64,000 nt of DNA from Azorinus chamasolen (lineage: Eukaryota; Mollusca; Bivalvia; Cardiida; Solecurtidae). The notes below the pieces were generated by a model that saw only the letters and a program-made list of their open reading frames with translations, made no database searches and was not told the origin of the DNA. Both the position numbers and the translations under genes were made by a program. Of this stretch, positions 10,576-21,817 are shown piece by piece; within the stretch, counting starts at the first letter, position 1, and every line of letters begins with the position of its first letter. The stretch is from the NCBI GenBank assembly GCA_963576725.1, contig OY755241.1, positions 55,304,484 to 55,368,483 of the forward strand. Direction: 5' to 3'.

Positions 10576-10925
10576 AAGATGTAGACCCAGGCTAACTATC
10601 TGATCACATTGCTTGCATAGCACTGAATCGGCATGGCTTATATTACTATGCCATTTACGGATTTGATTTCTGTTATGATTTTGAAATTTAACTGAAAGCT
10701 TAATTTTATTTGTCATTCTTTTTAACGGAAACTGCTTGTTTATTCCAATCAGCAAATTCAGCTTAAAATAATTATTGCTTTAGCATGTCACCTTGCATTT
10801 ATAATTGCCTTTGCATTATTGCACAATTGACAATACTGATCGAAATGTGCAGAGATCTGATGGAGAAGGAGTCAACAGACTTTTTTTTTAGAGCTTATCC
10901 TGATTGTGTATTCAGACAGATCAAA

Positions 10926-11000
10926 GTAGGCAAATAGTACAGACCTAGATCAAATGGCTCCTGAAGAAGCTGTTTTTTCAGGGTCTACGCTATTTACTAC
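10926..11000. repeat. Family H hairpin
   Basis: CAAATAGTACAGACCTAGATC faces TCAGGGTCTACGCTATTTAC. The apex is GGCTCCTGAAGAAGC. Confidence 0.7.
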
Positions 11001-11012
11001 TGAATAGATATA

Positions 11013-11210
11013 CAGTAAAACCTCTCTATAACGGCCACTAAATTGTGTTAATTGGTACATGTACCTAGGGCAGGTGGCTGCTTAAAGCAAGGTGAAAGTA
11101 AAACAGAACGCTCCTATAGGAGCGTTCTGTTTCACTTTCACCTTGCTTTAAGCAGCCACCTGCCTTTAACACAAAATATTTGATATAATTTAGTGGTCGT
11201 TATAGAGTTA
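11013..11210. mobile_element. T1 MITE, right tip missing
   Basis: The left end is intact and TA-flanked, with an almost perfect hairpin on GCTCCTATAGGAGC near 11114. It stops at CGTTATAGAG, about 11 bases short, where a TTAA element begins. Confidence 0.88.
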
Positions 11211-11397
11211 TTAACCCTTTACTCTATGAATACTCATGTTAGAAATAATGACATAATGAATATTAAATAGTTTAATTTTTGAAATGACAGATAAACACAG
11301 GTACGTGTATTTTTGGCCATGACAGAAACTGTAGAATCATATTCTATACTCTGTTTGCAAAGGCATTGAAAAGTGTATTTATAGAACAAAGGGTTGA
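11211..11397 (+). mobile_element. Family A MITE, left hairpin arm deleted
   Basis: TTAACCCTTTACTCTATGAA to AACAAAGGGTTGA. Only the outer CTCTGTTTGC of the hairpin remains. Confidence 0.8.
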
Positions 11398-11878
11398 TAA
11401 TTTTAACGTGGCGGAGAGGAGTGATTGGTTGTCTGAATACTTACGATAATTAGGGTACTGAAGAATATTATTGCTATTTACTTCCCTTTTTTTTCAATTA
11501 GATGTTTAATTTTTAAGCAAATCTGGCAAATTTAAAGATTTATGTTGACTATATAATTATATAGCTCTGCTTTACTTGTTATTTACATTTTCACTAAGTG
11601 CACGATCAGGAGACATTAGCGTGCCCATTCCAACTCGCATGAGTGGCTGGCACACACCTGGCCAGCAAGTCATCTACATGAGGTACAAGTGGCTGACCAA
11701 ATACTGACCGCTGCATGCTGCTCACTGACCAATAGCTGACTATAAACCTAACCTGTTGATCAACAGTTTTCATTAACTCTTTACGTTCTAGATAACCATA
11801 GCAACAATTTGAATCCAGTTAATGATGCAGAGTAACTTTGCGTATTATCAGAATCCAGGCTGTGTGATACTTTACATG
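11398..11878. other. No recognisable feature
   Basis: AT-rich intronic sequence. No exon signature or repeat family was recognised. Confidence 0.4.
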
Positions 11879-12100
11879 TTAAGCCCATCCCTCATATTGA
11901 TGCACTTCTGACACCTCTGTAAAAGTCATTTTTTGAAACCATTGTGATAAATAGAGCATTTGTTCCTATTTGCTCTGTTTATCACAATGGTTTCAAAACT
12001 ACACAATTATAACTTTTCCCTTTCACTTGTAAATGCTCCTTTTTAGTAGATTTATTCAAAGAGGTATGATCTAAAAATAGCCTATGAGGTAAAGGGTTAA
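11879..12100 (+). mobile_element. Family D MITE, first of an abutting pair
   Basis: TTAAGCCCATCCCTCATATT to GAGGTAAAGGGTTAA. The apex is shortened to GTTCCTATTTGC. Its right TTAA is the left TTAA of the next element. Confidence 0.88.
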
Positions 12101-12314
12101 CCGATTCTCTCATATTGACACCTCTGCAAAAGTCACCTGTTGAAACCATTGTGATAAATAGAGCATTTGCTCCTTTAGGAGCAAATGCTCGATTAATCAC
12201 AATTGTTTCAAACTACAAAATCTGAAATTTTCCTTTTCTCTATTTAATGCTCCCTTTCGGTAGATTTATTCAAAGAGGTTGGATCTAAAAATAGCCTATG
12301 AGGGGATGGGTTAA
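12097..12314 (+). mobile_element. Family D MITE sharing one TTAA
   Basis: It begins at the TTAA that ends the previous copy and runs to GGGGATGGGTTAA. The apex is GCTCCTTTAGGAGC. Confidence 0.88.
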
Positions 12315-12687
12315 GAGAAAAGCATTGTGCATAGAGATTTGTTTTATTGTTTTAATTTTATATGTATACAGACATAATATGTATGATCAACAGGTTGGTG
12401 TATGATCTAAGAAATAGACTAAGATTCATGAAGTTTATTTAGAGAGCTTGATTGTGTTAGTATATAATTATGATAATAGTAATGTGTAACAAATTATTTA
12501 GAAATTCAGAAAAAGATAAGATGCAAATAGAGAGTGTGATCATTATTCTTGCTGATTGCCAGTTTGACATATTTATTGCAGTTTGGTGTGGACATTCAGT
12601 TAACCTAACCTAAGTAATGCTAAGTTTGCTTGCTTAGTGTAACTTATTTTTTAATTTTAATTGCTACTCTCATTGCCTTAAATTGTT
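12315..12687. other. No recognisable feature
   Basis: AT-rich intronic sequence with no repeat family recognised. Confidence 0.4.
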
Positions 12688-12916
12688 TTAACCCTTTCTT
12701 CCATCAATACACCTTTCTACTCCTCTGTAAAAGTCACTTTATGAAACCATTGTGATAAAAAGAGCATTTGCTCCTGTAGAAGCAAATGCTCTATTTATCA
12801 CAATGGTTTCAAACTACAAAATTCTAAAGTTTTCCTTTCCCCTAGTTAATGCTCTTTTTCAGTAGATTTATTCAAATCGGTTGGATCTAAAAATAGCCTA
12901 TGAGGGAATGGGTTAA
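12688..12916 (+). mobile_element. Family D TTAA MITE, full length
   Basis: TTAACCCTTTCTTCCATCAA to GGGAATGGGTTAA. The apex is GCTCCTGTAGAAGC. Confidence 0.9.
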
Positions 12917-12971
12917 AGCTGAATAATTCAAATTGACACCATTTCAATGACTTCAGTTGGTCTGACATAGT

Positions 12972-13040
12972 AATAAATAGTGAACACTCGGATAAAACAG
13001 CTCTTTACAGAGCCTTTTAATCTGGATCTGCACTATTTAT
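12972..13040. repeat. Family H hairpin, diverged
   Basis: AAATAGTGAACACTCGGAT faces ATCTGGATCTGCACTATTT. A separate short inverted repeat, TTCTGTGCACAGAA / TTGTGCACAGAAGAAT, lies at 13125-13163. Confidence 0.6.
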
Positions 13041-13299
13041 TTTATTTGTCTGTCCGAATACTTTTACATTTGAGGAAACCTTTTAGCTGGCTTGCGGTAG
13101 GTCAGTGGTTTCTATCCGAGTGATCTTCTGTGCACAGAACAAATAACATTGTGCACAGAAGAATGTGTGGGGTCTTCCTTCACTTGTAAATAGTTTGACA
13201 TCACAATATGGTTGAAATAGGTTAAAGCAATGTTAAACCCTGATATTAACAAATTGTCCAAATACTTAAGGTAATTAGACTATAAGTAATTGCAGTATA

Positions 13300-13504
13300 C
13301 AGTAAAAGCCCTCTAATGTGACCACTTAATAGATAAACATGGTTGTCTTTATAAGCAGGTGGTTGCTTAATGCAGGGCAAAAGTAATGCAGAAAGCTCCT
13401 CTTGGAGCTTTCTGCATTACTTTTGTCCTGCATTAAGCTACCACCTGCATCTAGCATCCAGAATTATACCTCTTTTAGGTGGTCGCATTAGAGGGGTTTT
13501 ACTG
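13300..13504. mobile_element. T2 TA-flanked MITE, full length
   Basis: Termini CAGTAAAAGCCCTCTAATGT and the inverse lie between TA dinucleotides. The hairpin AGGTGGTTGCTTAATGCAGG is centred near 13403 on AGCTCCTCTTGGAGCT. Both arms carry a TTAA. Confidence 0.92.
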
Positions 13505-13525
13505 TATATGCAAAAGCCGTGTAAT

Positions 13526-14820
13526 TATGTCTCCCCCCATATTTATATGGGGGAGACATATTGTTTTCGTGAGAGTTGTCTGTCTGTCCGTCTGTCCGTC
13601 TGTCTGTCACACTTTTTGTCCGGACGATAACTTCAATATGCCTGATGCCAGTTGATTGAAACTTCATATATGGAAAGAGCATAATGAGAGGAAGTGTCAT
13701 GCACAAGGTCCATAACTCTGGCTTCACTAATATTGGATTTATTGCCCTTTGTAAAAAAAAATCACACTTTTTTGTCCGGACGATAACTCCTATATGGCTC
13801 ATGCCATTGGATTGAAACTTCATATATGGAAAGATCATGACGAGAGGAAGTGTCATGCACAAGGTCCATAACTCTGGCTTCACTAATATTGGAGTTATTG
13901 CCCTTTGTAAAAAATATCATAATTTTTTGTCCGGACAATAACTTCAATATGCCTTATGCCAGTTGATTGAAACTTCATATATGGAAAGAGCATAATGAGA
14001 GGAAGTGTCATGCAGAAGGTACATAACTCTGGCTTCACTAATATAGGAGTTATTGCCCTTTGTAAAAAAAATCACGCTTTTTTGTCCGGACGATAACTTC
14101 TATATGGCTCATGCCATTGAATTGAAACTTCATATATGGAAAGATCATAACGAGAGGAAGTGTCATGCACAAGGTCCATAACTCTGGCTTCACTAATATT
14201 GGAGTTATTGCCCTTTGTAAAAAAAATCACAATTTTTTGTCCGGATGATTACTCCTATGTGACACATGCCATTGGAGTGAAACTTCATACATGTAACGAT
14301 CATGATAAGAGAAAGTGTCATGCATAAGATCCTTAACTCCAGCTTCAATAAATTTTAGAGTTATTGCCCCTTGTACATTTGTTTAATTCTTTCTTGTCCG
14401 GACGATAACTCCTACATGGCTCTTGCCATCATATTGAAACTTCATACATGGAAAGAGCATGATGAGAGAAAGTGTCATGAACAAGGGCCATAATTCTGGC
14501 TTCAATACTTTTGGAGTTATTGCCCTTTGTTACATTTTTTGGCCGATCAATAACTCCTGTTCGACTGATGCTATTGGAATGACATTTTATTTTTGGAAAG
14601 AGCATGATGAAAGTAAGTGTCATGCACAAGGGCCATAAATCTGGTATCAGTATTTTTGGAGTTATTAGCTGTTATCATTTTCTTCTTGAAAAATGTAGTG
14701 TGGAAAACGCATAATGAGGGGAAGTATCATTCATCAAGACCATAACATTTTTAGTGATTTCCCTTTACATATTGTTTTTATTAGAGGGGAGACATCCGTT
14801 TTTTTGACAAAAACCTCTAG
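13526..14820 (+). mobile_element. HINE/pearl-like element, about seven cores
   Basis: The 5' hairpin TATGTCTCCCCCC / GGGGGAGACATA is followed by a TCTGTCCG microsatellite at 13578-13612. About seven ~155-bp cores follow, each with TTTGTCCGGACGATAACT, TGAAACTTCATATATGG and GAGTTATTGCCCTTTG; the later cores are more diverged. The end is a hairpin GTTTTTTTGACAAAAAC and then CTCTAG, followed by a T run. No protein is encoded, so it would need a Helentron in trans (inference). Confidence 0.85.
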
Positions 14821-14912
14821 TTTTTTCATGTTAAACTTGGCATACGGTATGCCAGTTCATAAAAAAACTGTTGCTAAATGATTATCAGATACAATTACAG
14901 AATATTTATATA

Positions 14913-15092
14913 CAGTAGAACGCCTGTAATGCGACCACTTAATGAATAAACATGGTTGTCTTTATAAGGTGGTGGTTAGAAAGCTCCTCTAGGAGCTTTC
15001 TGTGTTACTTTTATCCTGCATTAAACTACCACCTGCCTCTACCATCCAGATTTATACCTCTTTTAGGTGGTCACATTAGAGGGGTTTTACTG
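14913..15092. mobile_element. T2 MITE, left hairpin arm deleted
   Basis: TA-flanked termini CAGTAGAACGCCTGTAATGC and the inverse. The left arm jumps from AAGGTGGTGG to TTAGAAAGCTCC. Confidence 0.88.
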
Positions 15093-15144
15093 TATTTGCA
15101 AATTTCAGGTTTCACAACTCGTTACTATTGTGTATATAAATATT

Positions 15145-15190
15145 CTTAAGACTTTATGAATTCATGAATATTCATGGCATAAAGGATTAA
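15145..15190 (-). mobile_element. Family A right-end remnant
   Basis: TCATGAATATTCATGGCATA AAGGATTAA is the outer end of a family A copy. It abuts the next element at a shared TTAA. Confidence 0.65.
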
Positions 15191-15435
15191 CCCTTTCCCT
15201 CATATAAACACATTTTCATGCATTTGCAAACAGAGTAGACCCAGATCTGACGGCTCCTATTGGAGCCGACTGATCTGGGTCTGCTCTGTTTGCTAAACGA
15301 ATTTGATAGATCTGTTTCCGTAGTTTCTAAAATGGCTACAAAGTTCCACCTACAATATTTCATTATAGCTATTTTGTCCATGAATATTCAGTAGGTTTTG
15401 ACATTTGGAATAAATATAGAACAGGGAAAGGGCTA
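15187..15435 (+). mobile_element. Family B TTAA MITE
   Basis: TTAACCCTTTCCCTCATATA to GGGAAAGGGCTAA. Its hairpin is one of two in the window without the A:A mismatch (CCCAGATC faces GATCTGGG). Confidence 0.88.
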
Positions 15436-16316
15436 AAGCTTCAAAATTTAGCAAATTGAGTCTCATGCTATGCATTTATTATTTACCACTGCTTTATTTT
15501 TTGATAATCATTTTTCATTTGCAGTGAAATAAAAACATTTTTTTCTTAACCCTGATTCTGCCAGTCTTAATGACATTCAATTGCATACAGTTTGAACTAA
15601 ATCAGATATCATGTAATTTTGTTGATCAGGATCCTAGCTGTTTTACATTTTGCTAATAAGGGGTGATCTAGATTAGGTAAAGCTTTTTGAATGTTCATTT
15701 AATTTTTTTCTTAAAAAACAGGTTTTTCATTTTCTGTCCATAGTTTTTTTGTTTTCCAGATTAAATTGCTTATTTTCATATTTCTGCAAAAAGAGCAGAT
15801 CCCTGACCAGAGGGCTCCTACAGGAGCTCATCTTATGTGGGTCTACTCTATTTGCAAAAGTATTAAAAGTAATGGGTTAAACAAATGGAGTCTCGTCCAC
15901 TTTAGGATCTATCATAAGATACATGTATTTAGTTATGTAATGGCCCCATGATTATTTTACAAATTGATTTTCAGATTAAATTACCATTAAGTTATTTGGT
16001 TCCGATTTTGAAGTCATTTTGTTGCACTATTTGCAAAAATTTGAGCAAAGTACCTCTTTAAATATTTCCTCGATTTGCTCTTCCTTTATAGTTACAGATG
16101 GACTATTCATACTAGATACAGAGTGTGTTTTCTTGTTTTTAAATTTCAGCCTGTACTCTCTTTTATGTATTTTGTTTGCCTTCTTCAGTGTGGCAACTGT
16201 CTTATATGAGAGGTAAATGCATCCAACAGTAGTTGTTGTTAAACAGACTTACATGTGTACAGTGTGTTTGCAGAGCTATAAATAAGAGGCTTATTGTACT
16301 CTGGATCCTAATCTCT
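15436..16316. other. Mostly unassigned; one family C remnant
   Basis: Positions 15775-15877 hold a decayed A/C hairpin and terminus (GCAAAAAGAGCAGATCCCTG ... AAGTAATGGGTTAA). No exon is supported in the rest. Confidence 0.45.
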
Positions 16317-16396
16317 TAGTTTGTGGTACTCATTAGAACGGCATTGCCTTGATACTCTAATGAGTACCAACAACATGGGATTAGACAAAGAAATAC
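16317..16396. repeat. Unassigned inverted repeat
   Basis: CCTAATCTCTTAGTTTGTGG TACTCATTAGA faces TCTAATGAGTACCAACAACA TGGGATTAG around a ~19-nt centre. It matches no other hairpin here. Confidence 0.75.
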
Positions 16397-16454
16397 ACAA
16401 TTTACTTATTTATATATGGCCTACATGTGTGTCTTATCTAGAGCTCTGTGTTTT

Positions 16455-16703
16455 TTAAACCCTTTACTCCATGAATATTCATGTAAGAAATAATGACATC
16501 ATGAATATTAAATAACATTTTTTATAGTGATATATGAATCGTAGAAAACTTGGTTATGATGAAAACAGTAGAATCAGATTTATATCATATCATAAGCAAA
16601 CAGAGCAGACCCTGATCAGACCGCTCCTGCAGGAGCCGTCTGATGTTGGTCTACTCTGTTTGCAAAGGGGATAGAAAGGGATATTTATGGAGTAAAAGGC
16701 TAA
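16455..16703 (+). mobile_element. Family A MITE
   Basis: TTAAACCCTTTACTCCATGA to TATGGAGTAAAAGGCTAA. The apex is GCTCCTGCAGGAGC. Confidence 0.87.
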
Positions 16704-16726
16704 TCTTTAGCATTCTAAGAAATAAT

Positions 16727-16956
16727 TTTGCCAACCAATTTCATAATGAATATTCATAAAAATCTATGCCCAATATGAATATTGATTAATACATGCTTTA
16801 CATACAAGAAGGAAATTCATTGTCATGACAAGAAGCTGAGTTTTTCAACATATAAGCCAACAGAGCAGACCTCAATCTGACAACTCTTGCAGGAACTGTT
16901 TGATCTGGGTCTTCTCTATTTGTAAAGGCATCAAAAGGCATGCTTATCCAAGGGTT
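16727..16956 (+). mobile_element. Family A MITE, highly diverged
   Basis: The internal order is recognisable (ATGAATATTCAT, GTCATGACAAGAAGCTG, hairpin GCCAACAGAGCAGACCTC). The left terminus is lost and the right end reads CCAAGGGTTA. Confidence 0.65.
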
Positions 16957-17175
16957 ATGCATGTCATCTGCTGATATTATACTTTTTTCTGCAATTTTTT
17001 TTTTAAAAAAATAAATATTGTCAGCGTCTCAAATAGTACTTATTCTGATGGGACACCATATAAAGTAAAAAGTAAAGTACCTAGTTATAGTCTACTTTCA
17101 GTCCGAATGACCGCTCAGCCGACTGTACATGTTAACTTATTTACTAATAATAGTATTTGGAAAAATAAACATATA

Positions 17176-17245
17176 GGCAAACAGTACAAACCTAGATCAA
17201 ACAGCTCCATAAGGAGCCATTTGATCAGGATCTACACTGTTTGTT
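17176..17245. repeat. Family H hairpin
   Basis: CAAACAGTACAAACCTAGATC faces GATCAGGATCTACACTGTTT on GCTCCATAAGGAGC. The flank CTATGTCAGTCTAATT recurs at other H copies. Confidence 0.8.
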
Positions 17246-17262
17246 ACTATGTCAGTCTAATT

Positions 17263-17467
17263 TAATCCATTCCTGCATATTGATGCCTTTTTTACACCTC
17301 TGTATAAGTCATATTTTGAAACCATTGTGATAAATAAAGTATTTGCTCGATAGGATCAAATGCTCTATTCATCACAATGGTTTCAAAACTACACAATTCT
17401 GATGTTTTCCTTTTCCAAGTAAATGCTCTTTCTTGGTAGATTTATTCAAAGAGAGAATGGGTTCAAG
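17263..17467 (+). mobile_element. Family D MITE, shortened right end
   Basis: It runs from TAATCCATTCCTGCATATTG to AGAGAATGGGTTCA. The GGATCTAAAAATAGCC segment is missing. Confidence 0.8.
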
Positions 17468-17633
17468 GTATCAGACTGGTTCCATATTGATTAGTTCAGT
17501 TTAAAAAATAATGGTCAGAATATTTGATGTAACTAGGGTACCTGAATGCACTAGGTACATGCTTGTCTGATTGCAAAAGTTGGCATAATTTTTTCTAAAG
17601 GGTGCTAAAGGTTAAATATTTAATTTGCATGCA

Positions 17634-18072
17634 TTAACCCTTTACTTGATAAAGACATGTATTAATATAGGTACATACAGTAAAACCCCGCTAATGCGAC
17701 CACCTAAAAGAGGTATAATTCTGGGTGCTAGATTCAGGTGGTAGCTTAATGCAGGTCAAATGTAATGCAGAAAGCTCCTAGAGGAGCTTTCTGCATTACC
17801 TTTGTCCTGCATTAAGCAACCACCTGCTTATAAAGACACCCATGTTTATTCATTAAATGGTCGCATAAGAGGGGTTCTACTGTATTTGCAAAAAGAGTAG
17901 ACGGGCAGATCAGATGGCTCCTGTGTAGGAGCCATCTGATCAGGTTCTGTTCTATTTGCTGATAGGAATACCTGTATCGGTCTGATTCTAGATATACCAT
18001 TATACAAGCACAGCTAACTGATATGAATACAGTGATAATTACTGACATGTATATTCATTAAGTAAAGGGTTA
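17634..18072 (-). mobile_element. Family A MITE split by a T2 element
   Basis: TTAACCCTTTACTTGATAAA at the left. The hairpin and right end (CATTAAGTAAAGGGTTA) resume after 17885. T2 sits just left of the hairpin. Confidence 0.87.
17678..17882. mobile_element. T2 MITE nested in family A
   Basis: TA-flanked, CAGTAAAACCCCGCTAATGC to GCATAAGAGGGGTTCTACTG, in the orientation opposite to the 13.3-kb copy. The apex is GCTCCTAGAGGAGC. Confidence 0.92.
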
Positions 18073-18186
18073 TAAGAAGAAAGTCAACAATATTCAACAT
18101 TATTTGTCGTTACTAAACAGAGGTGTTGTGATGTCGCAATTCCATTTTGTTACATGCTATGAGAAAAGGAAGTTTACTTTTTATTA

Positions 18187-18361
18187 AGAGCAACAGATAA
18201 ATGTGCATACTCAAATACTAAAATCGTCATTTCTCCACCAAACCCCATGTTGTGACCTAACTCTTTAGAATCGTCTCTTCGAGACAATTCTAAAGAGTGG
18301 TCACAACATGGGGTTTGGTGGAGAAATAAAGGAGTTATTCTTGAAAATGTTTTAATTTAAT
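18187..18361. repeat. Family K fold-back, full length
   Basis: It runs from GAGCAACAGATAAATGTGCA to GAAAATGTTTTAATTTA. Arms of TTTCTCCACCAAACCCCATG meet at CGTCTCTTCGAGACAATTC, with a small bulge TAA in the left arm. Confidence 0.9.
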
Positions 18362-18683
18362 TTCAGGGTCAGAACTGTCTAATTCTCATAAAATTTCTGC
18401 AGTTTATCATCCCGTTCCATGCTAAGTGATTACAAAACAGAGTAAGCTGTGTGTCTATGACTTGGTCAGTGGTCTTAACCTACACCGTAACACACTATAA
18501 TTAATCTTTTCTCATGGCATGACTCCAAAATGTAAGCTGCATGAGATCTATATTAAAATTAATCGAAAAGATTCCAGAATATTTGGACCCCCAATCACAC
18601 CTCTCCATCTAAAGTGTAAAACTCCAGAAGAGCAGTTTGATCTGAGTCTGCACTATTGGCTAGTTTGTCTCAAACTGACTTTT
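18362..18683. other. No recognisable feature
   Basis: Intronic sequence. The tail near 18635 (GATCTGAGTCTGCACTATT) is a decayed H half. Confidence 0.4.
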
Positions 18684-19499
18684 TATGTCCCCATAAAGTC
18701 CATTTGTACGCACATCTAGAAGATTTTTTTTAGAAATTGTCCGGGCTATTTCTTTGAAAATACTCGTCTAATCCATACCAAACTTTACACACATGTTTGT
18801 GGCCATTATATTTTGGTCAAGTTTGATAGCCATGTAAATTGCATTAGTCGTTCAGGAGTTGCGGCCCTTTATTTGCTTAAAGTACTTTAAAAATACCTTG
18901 TCTGGACTCTTTCTTGGAATGTATTTGTCCAATCCTGAGCAAACTTTACACACATGTTTGTGGCCATTATATCCTGGTCAAGTTTGATAGCCATGTAAAT
19001 CACTTCAGTCGTTTACTAGTTGCGGCCCTTTATTTGAAAAAATGTCTGTAGTCGTTCACATGTTTCTGGCCATTATATCCCAAAGCAAAAATGTTAGAGT
19101 CAAACCTGAGCCTGGTCAAGTTTGATAGCCATGTAAATCACTTCATTCGTTTATGAGTTGCAGCCCTTTATTTGCAAAAATGACTTTAAACATATCTTGT
19201 CCAGATTCTTTCTTGGAAAGTATTCGTCCAATCCTAACCAAACTTTACACACATGTTTGTAGCAATTATATCTTGGTCAAGTTCGATAGCCATGTAAATT
19301 GCTTCAGTCATTTAGGAGTTGCAGCCCTTTATTTGCAAAAATGGCATAAATTGCTTCAGTCGTTTAGGTGTTGCAGCCCTTTATTTGCAAAATTGACATA
19401 AATTGCTACAGTTGTTGCATACATGATTATGGCCCTTACTTTCTGTGACAAAAAATCTGAAGTGGGGGCATCAGAGTGTCCTATGGACACATTTCTAAT
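18684..19499 (+). mobile_element. HINE/pearl-like element, four or five cores
   Basis: It starts ATGTCCCCATAAAG after a T run. Cores of roughly 140-150 bp carry CAAACTTTACACACATGTTT, GGTCAAGTTTGATAGCCATG and AGTTGC(A/G)GCCCTTTATTTG, with internal deletions. The end is the hairpin GTGTCCTATGGACAC followed by ATTTCTAATT, the same 3' hairpin as the 4.4-kb element. Confidence 0.82.
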
Positions 19500-19593
19500 T
19501 TATTAAATACGGTACCTGTGGAAACTCATACGAGACCTACTGACCCAAAAGATGCATACATTCTACAAGACTTAGTATTAAGACAGACAAACT

Positions 19594-19672
19594 AAGACAT
19601 ATAGTGCAGACCCAGATCAAACTACTGTTAGATTACGGTCTACACTATTTGCTACTATGTCAGTCAAATCTA
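19594..19672. repeat. Family H hairpin, apex deleted
   Basis: ATAGTGCAGACCCAGATCAA faces GGTCTACACTATTTGC. The GCTCC apex and the inner right arm are lost. Confidence 0.7.
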
Positions 19673-19850
19673 ACCCTTTACTCCATAAATATGCCATTCT
19701 ATGCCTTTGCAAATAGAGTAGACCCAGATCAGACAGCTCCTGTTTATGATATGACGTTTCTTGTCCATGTGCTATTATAAAATTAATCTAATAACTATTC
19801 ATGTTGTCATTATTTCTTACAAGAATACATACACACGTACATGGAGTTAA
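19668..19850 (-). mobile_element. Family A MITE, half hairpin deleted at apex
   Basis: The left arm is intact up to AGACAGCTCCT and then jumps to GTTTATGATATGA, so the right arm is deleted from the apex outward. It shares its right TTAA with the next element. Confidence 0.82.
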
Positions 19851-20097
19851 CCCTTTCTCTCATATAAACGTGTTTTCACGCATTTGCAAACAGAGTAGAC
19901 CCAGATCAGACGGCTCCTAGAGGAGCCGTCTGATCAGGGTCTGCTCTGTTTGCTAATAGAATTTGATTGATCTCAGTTTCTTTGCTTTCTAAAATGTCTG
20001 CAATGTTCCACCTTCCATATTTCTTTGTAACTATTTTGTTAATGAATTTTCAGTAGGTATTGAAATTTGGCCAAATACAGAACAGGGAAAGGGTTAA
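19847..20097 (+). mobile_element. Family B TTAA MITE, full length
   Basis: TTAACCCTTTCTCTCATATA to GGGAAAGGGTTAA. Its left TTAA is also the right TTAA of the family A copy. Confidence 0.92.
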
Positions 20098-20299
20098 GAA
20101 TTAAAGTCATTCCAAATTCAATTATAAGAGCTGAACAAACTGACGGAGAGGGGAGATTGAAAGTCAGAATAATTAGGATAATTATTGTACACCATTTCAC
20201 CAAGATGGATTTGCTAGTGTTAGAGAGCAAGTGAAAATAAGAATTAGCTTTAAATATGAATTACTGAGGTAGGGAGGATTCTAATGTAGAGAAACATGT

Positions 20300-20446
20300 T
20301 TTGTCCATTAGCAAACAGAGCAGACCCAGATCAGAAGGCTCCCATTGGAGCCCAGATCAGATGGCTCCTATAGGAGCCGTCTGATCTGGGTCTACTCTGT
20401 TTGCAAATGTGTGAAAACATGTTTATATATGAAGGGAAAGGGTGAA
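20300..20446 (-). mobile_element. Family B fragment with a reduplicated hairpin arm
   Basis: After GGCTCCCATTGGAGC the sequence goes back to CCAGATCAGATGGCTCC and repeats the left arm before completing the hairpin. The repeat starts right at the apex. Confidence 0.8.
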
Positions 20447-20765
20447 CATGTTTTCAGCATTCAAGAGGCTTAAATAACCTCTTCATAATGAGATATATAA
20501 CAATGGAGATGTATAGTATATTTATAGCATGTTATGTAGATTTTTTTTTTACATGAACTATTGTTGTTTTATTCATGCTTTATTTTCTCATTTCAATTTA
20601 TATATATCATCACATTGTAACCAGGACAATGTATATCATTTGTACTTTTGCATATAAACAGCAACGTTTACGGTTTTTCAGTGACCCTTCTGGTAGAAAC
20701 TAGACACCAAACAAACATGTTTGAGAATGTTCTCGACTCATTTCTAGGGTCTAGGTCACACTTAT
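20447..20765. other. No recognisable feature
   Basis: AT-rich. No exon or repeat family was recognised. Confidence 0.4.
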
Positions 20766-20995
20766 TTAACCCATTCCTCCATAGGCTATTTTTAGACTCA
20801 ACCTCTTTGAACAAATCTACCAAAAAGGAGCATTTACTAGAGAAAAAGGAACATTTTAGAATTTTGTAGTTGGAAACCATTGTGATAAATAGGGCATTTG
20901 CTCCTATAGGAGCAAATGCTCTATTTATCTCAATGGTTTCAAGAAGTGACTATTACAGAGGCGTAGAAAGGCGTATTTATGGAGGAGAGGGTTAA
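20766..20995 (-). mobile_element. Family D TTAA MITE, full length
   Basis: TTAACCCATTCCTCCATAGG to GGAGGAGAGGGTTAA. The apex is GCTCCTATAGGAGC. Confidence 0.92.
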
Positions 20996-21311
20996 CAAAC
21001 AGTAGTTAACAGCTCTTGTTTCAATCAATGTTTTGCAATGCAACAGTATTCAGAATGCATGGGTTTTGATTTTGTTTTGCCCTGAATATTGTTTTGCATG
21101 CTTTGTGGGTGTTTTATTTATAAATGCATGCAGCAGTTACGAGAAATAGTATATAGATTATATTCCAGTGAAATATCATTTTTATTACCATATAATTATA
21201 TCCAAGGGAAACAATATTTTTGGTGTTAGGTACATGTTACATCTTGTTATTACTCATTCATTTTGCCTCAGAAGAACTCTGAGAAATATTTTACCTCGGA
21301 TTCCAAAATAG
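20996..21311. other. No recognisable feature
   Basis: AT-rich intron with no supported element. Confidence 0.4.
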
Positions 21312-21556
21312 TTAACCCTTTCCCTGATGAATATTCATGTAGGAAATAATGACATCATGAATATTAATAAGATTATTTTTTACAACGGCATAATTTTATT
21401 AACACAGGACATTTTGACTCAGGCAGAAGTTGTAGAATCAGATCTATATTACACCATAAGCAAACAGAGCAGACCCTGATCTATAGGAGCCGTCTGATCT
21501 GGGTCTACTCTGTTTGCAGATGCGTCAAAATGTGCTTACATAAGGGAAAGGGTTAA
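21312..21556 (+). mobile_element. Family C TTAA MITE, left arm cut
   Basis: TTAACCCTTTCCCTGATGAA to AAGGGAAAGGGTTAA. The left hairpin arm lacks CAGACGGCTC before CTATAGGAGCCG. Confidence 0.9.
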
Positions 21557-21564
21557 ACACTATG

Positions 21565-21800
21565 TTAACCCTTTACCTCATGAATATTTATGAATGAAAT
21601 AATATCATGAATATTAATTAGATTATTTTTTTATAATGGAACATGAATACAGGACTTTTTGGCAATTGCACAAACTGCAGAATAAGATTTATATTATTTC
21701 ATAAGCAAACAGAGCAGACCCTGATTAGATGGCTCCTACATAATTATCTGATATTGATCTAACCTGTTTGCAAAAGTGTCTCTATCACGTAAAGGGTTAA
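21565..21800 (+). mobile_element. Family A TTAA MITE
   Basis: TTAACCCTTTACCTCATGAA to CACGTAAAGGGTTAA. The right half of the hairpin is decayed. Confidence 0.87.
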
Positions 21801-21817
21801 CACTTTTGTATAATAAT

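Noticed and set aside
13488..13883. 131-codon frame with a repeated MKPELWTLCMTLPL motif
   Set aside because: It runs across tandem HINE cores and their microsatellite; the repeat of the peptide is the core repeat.
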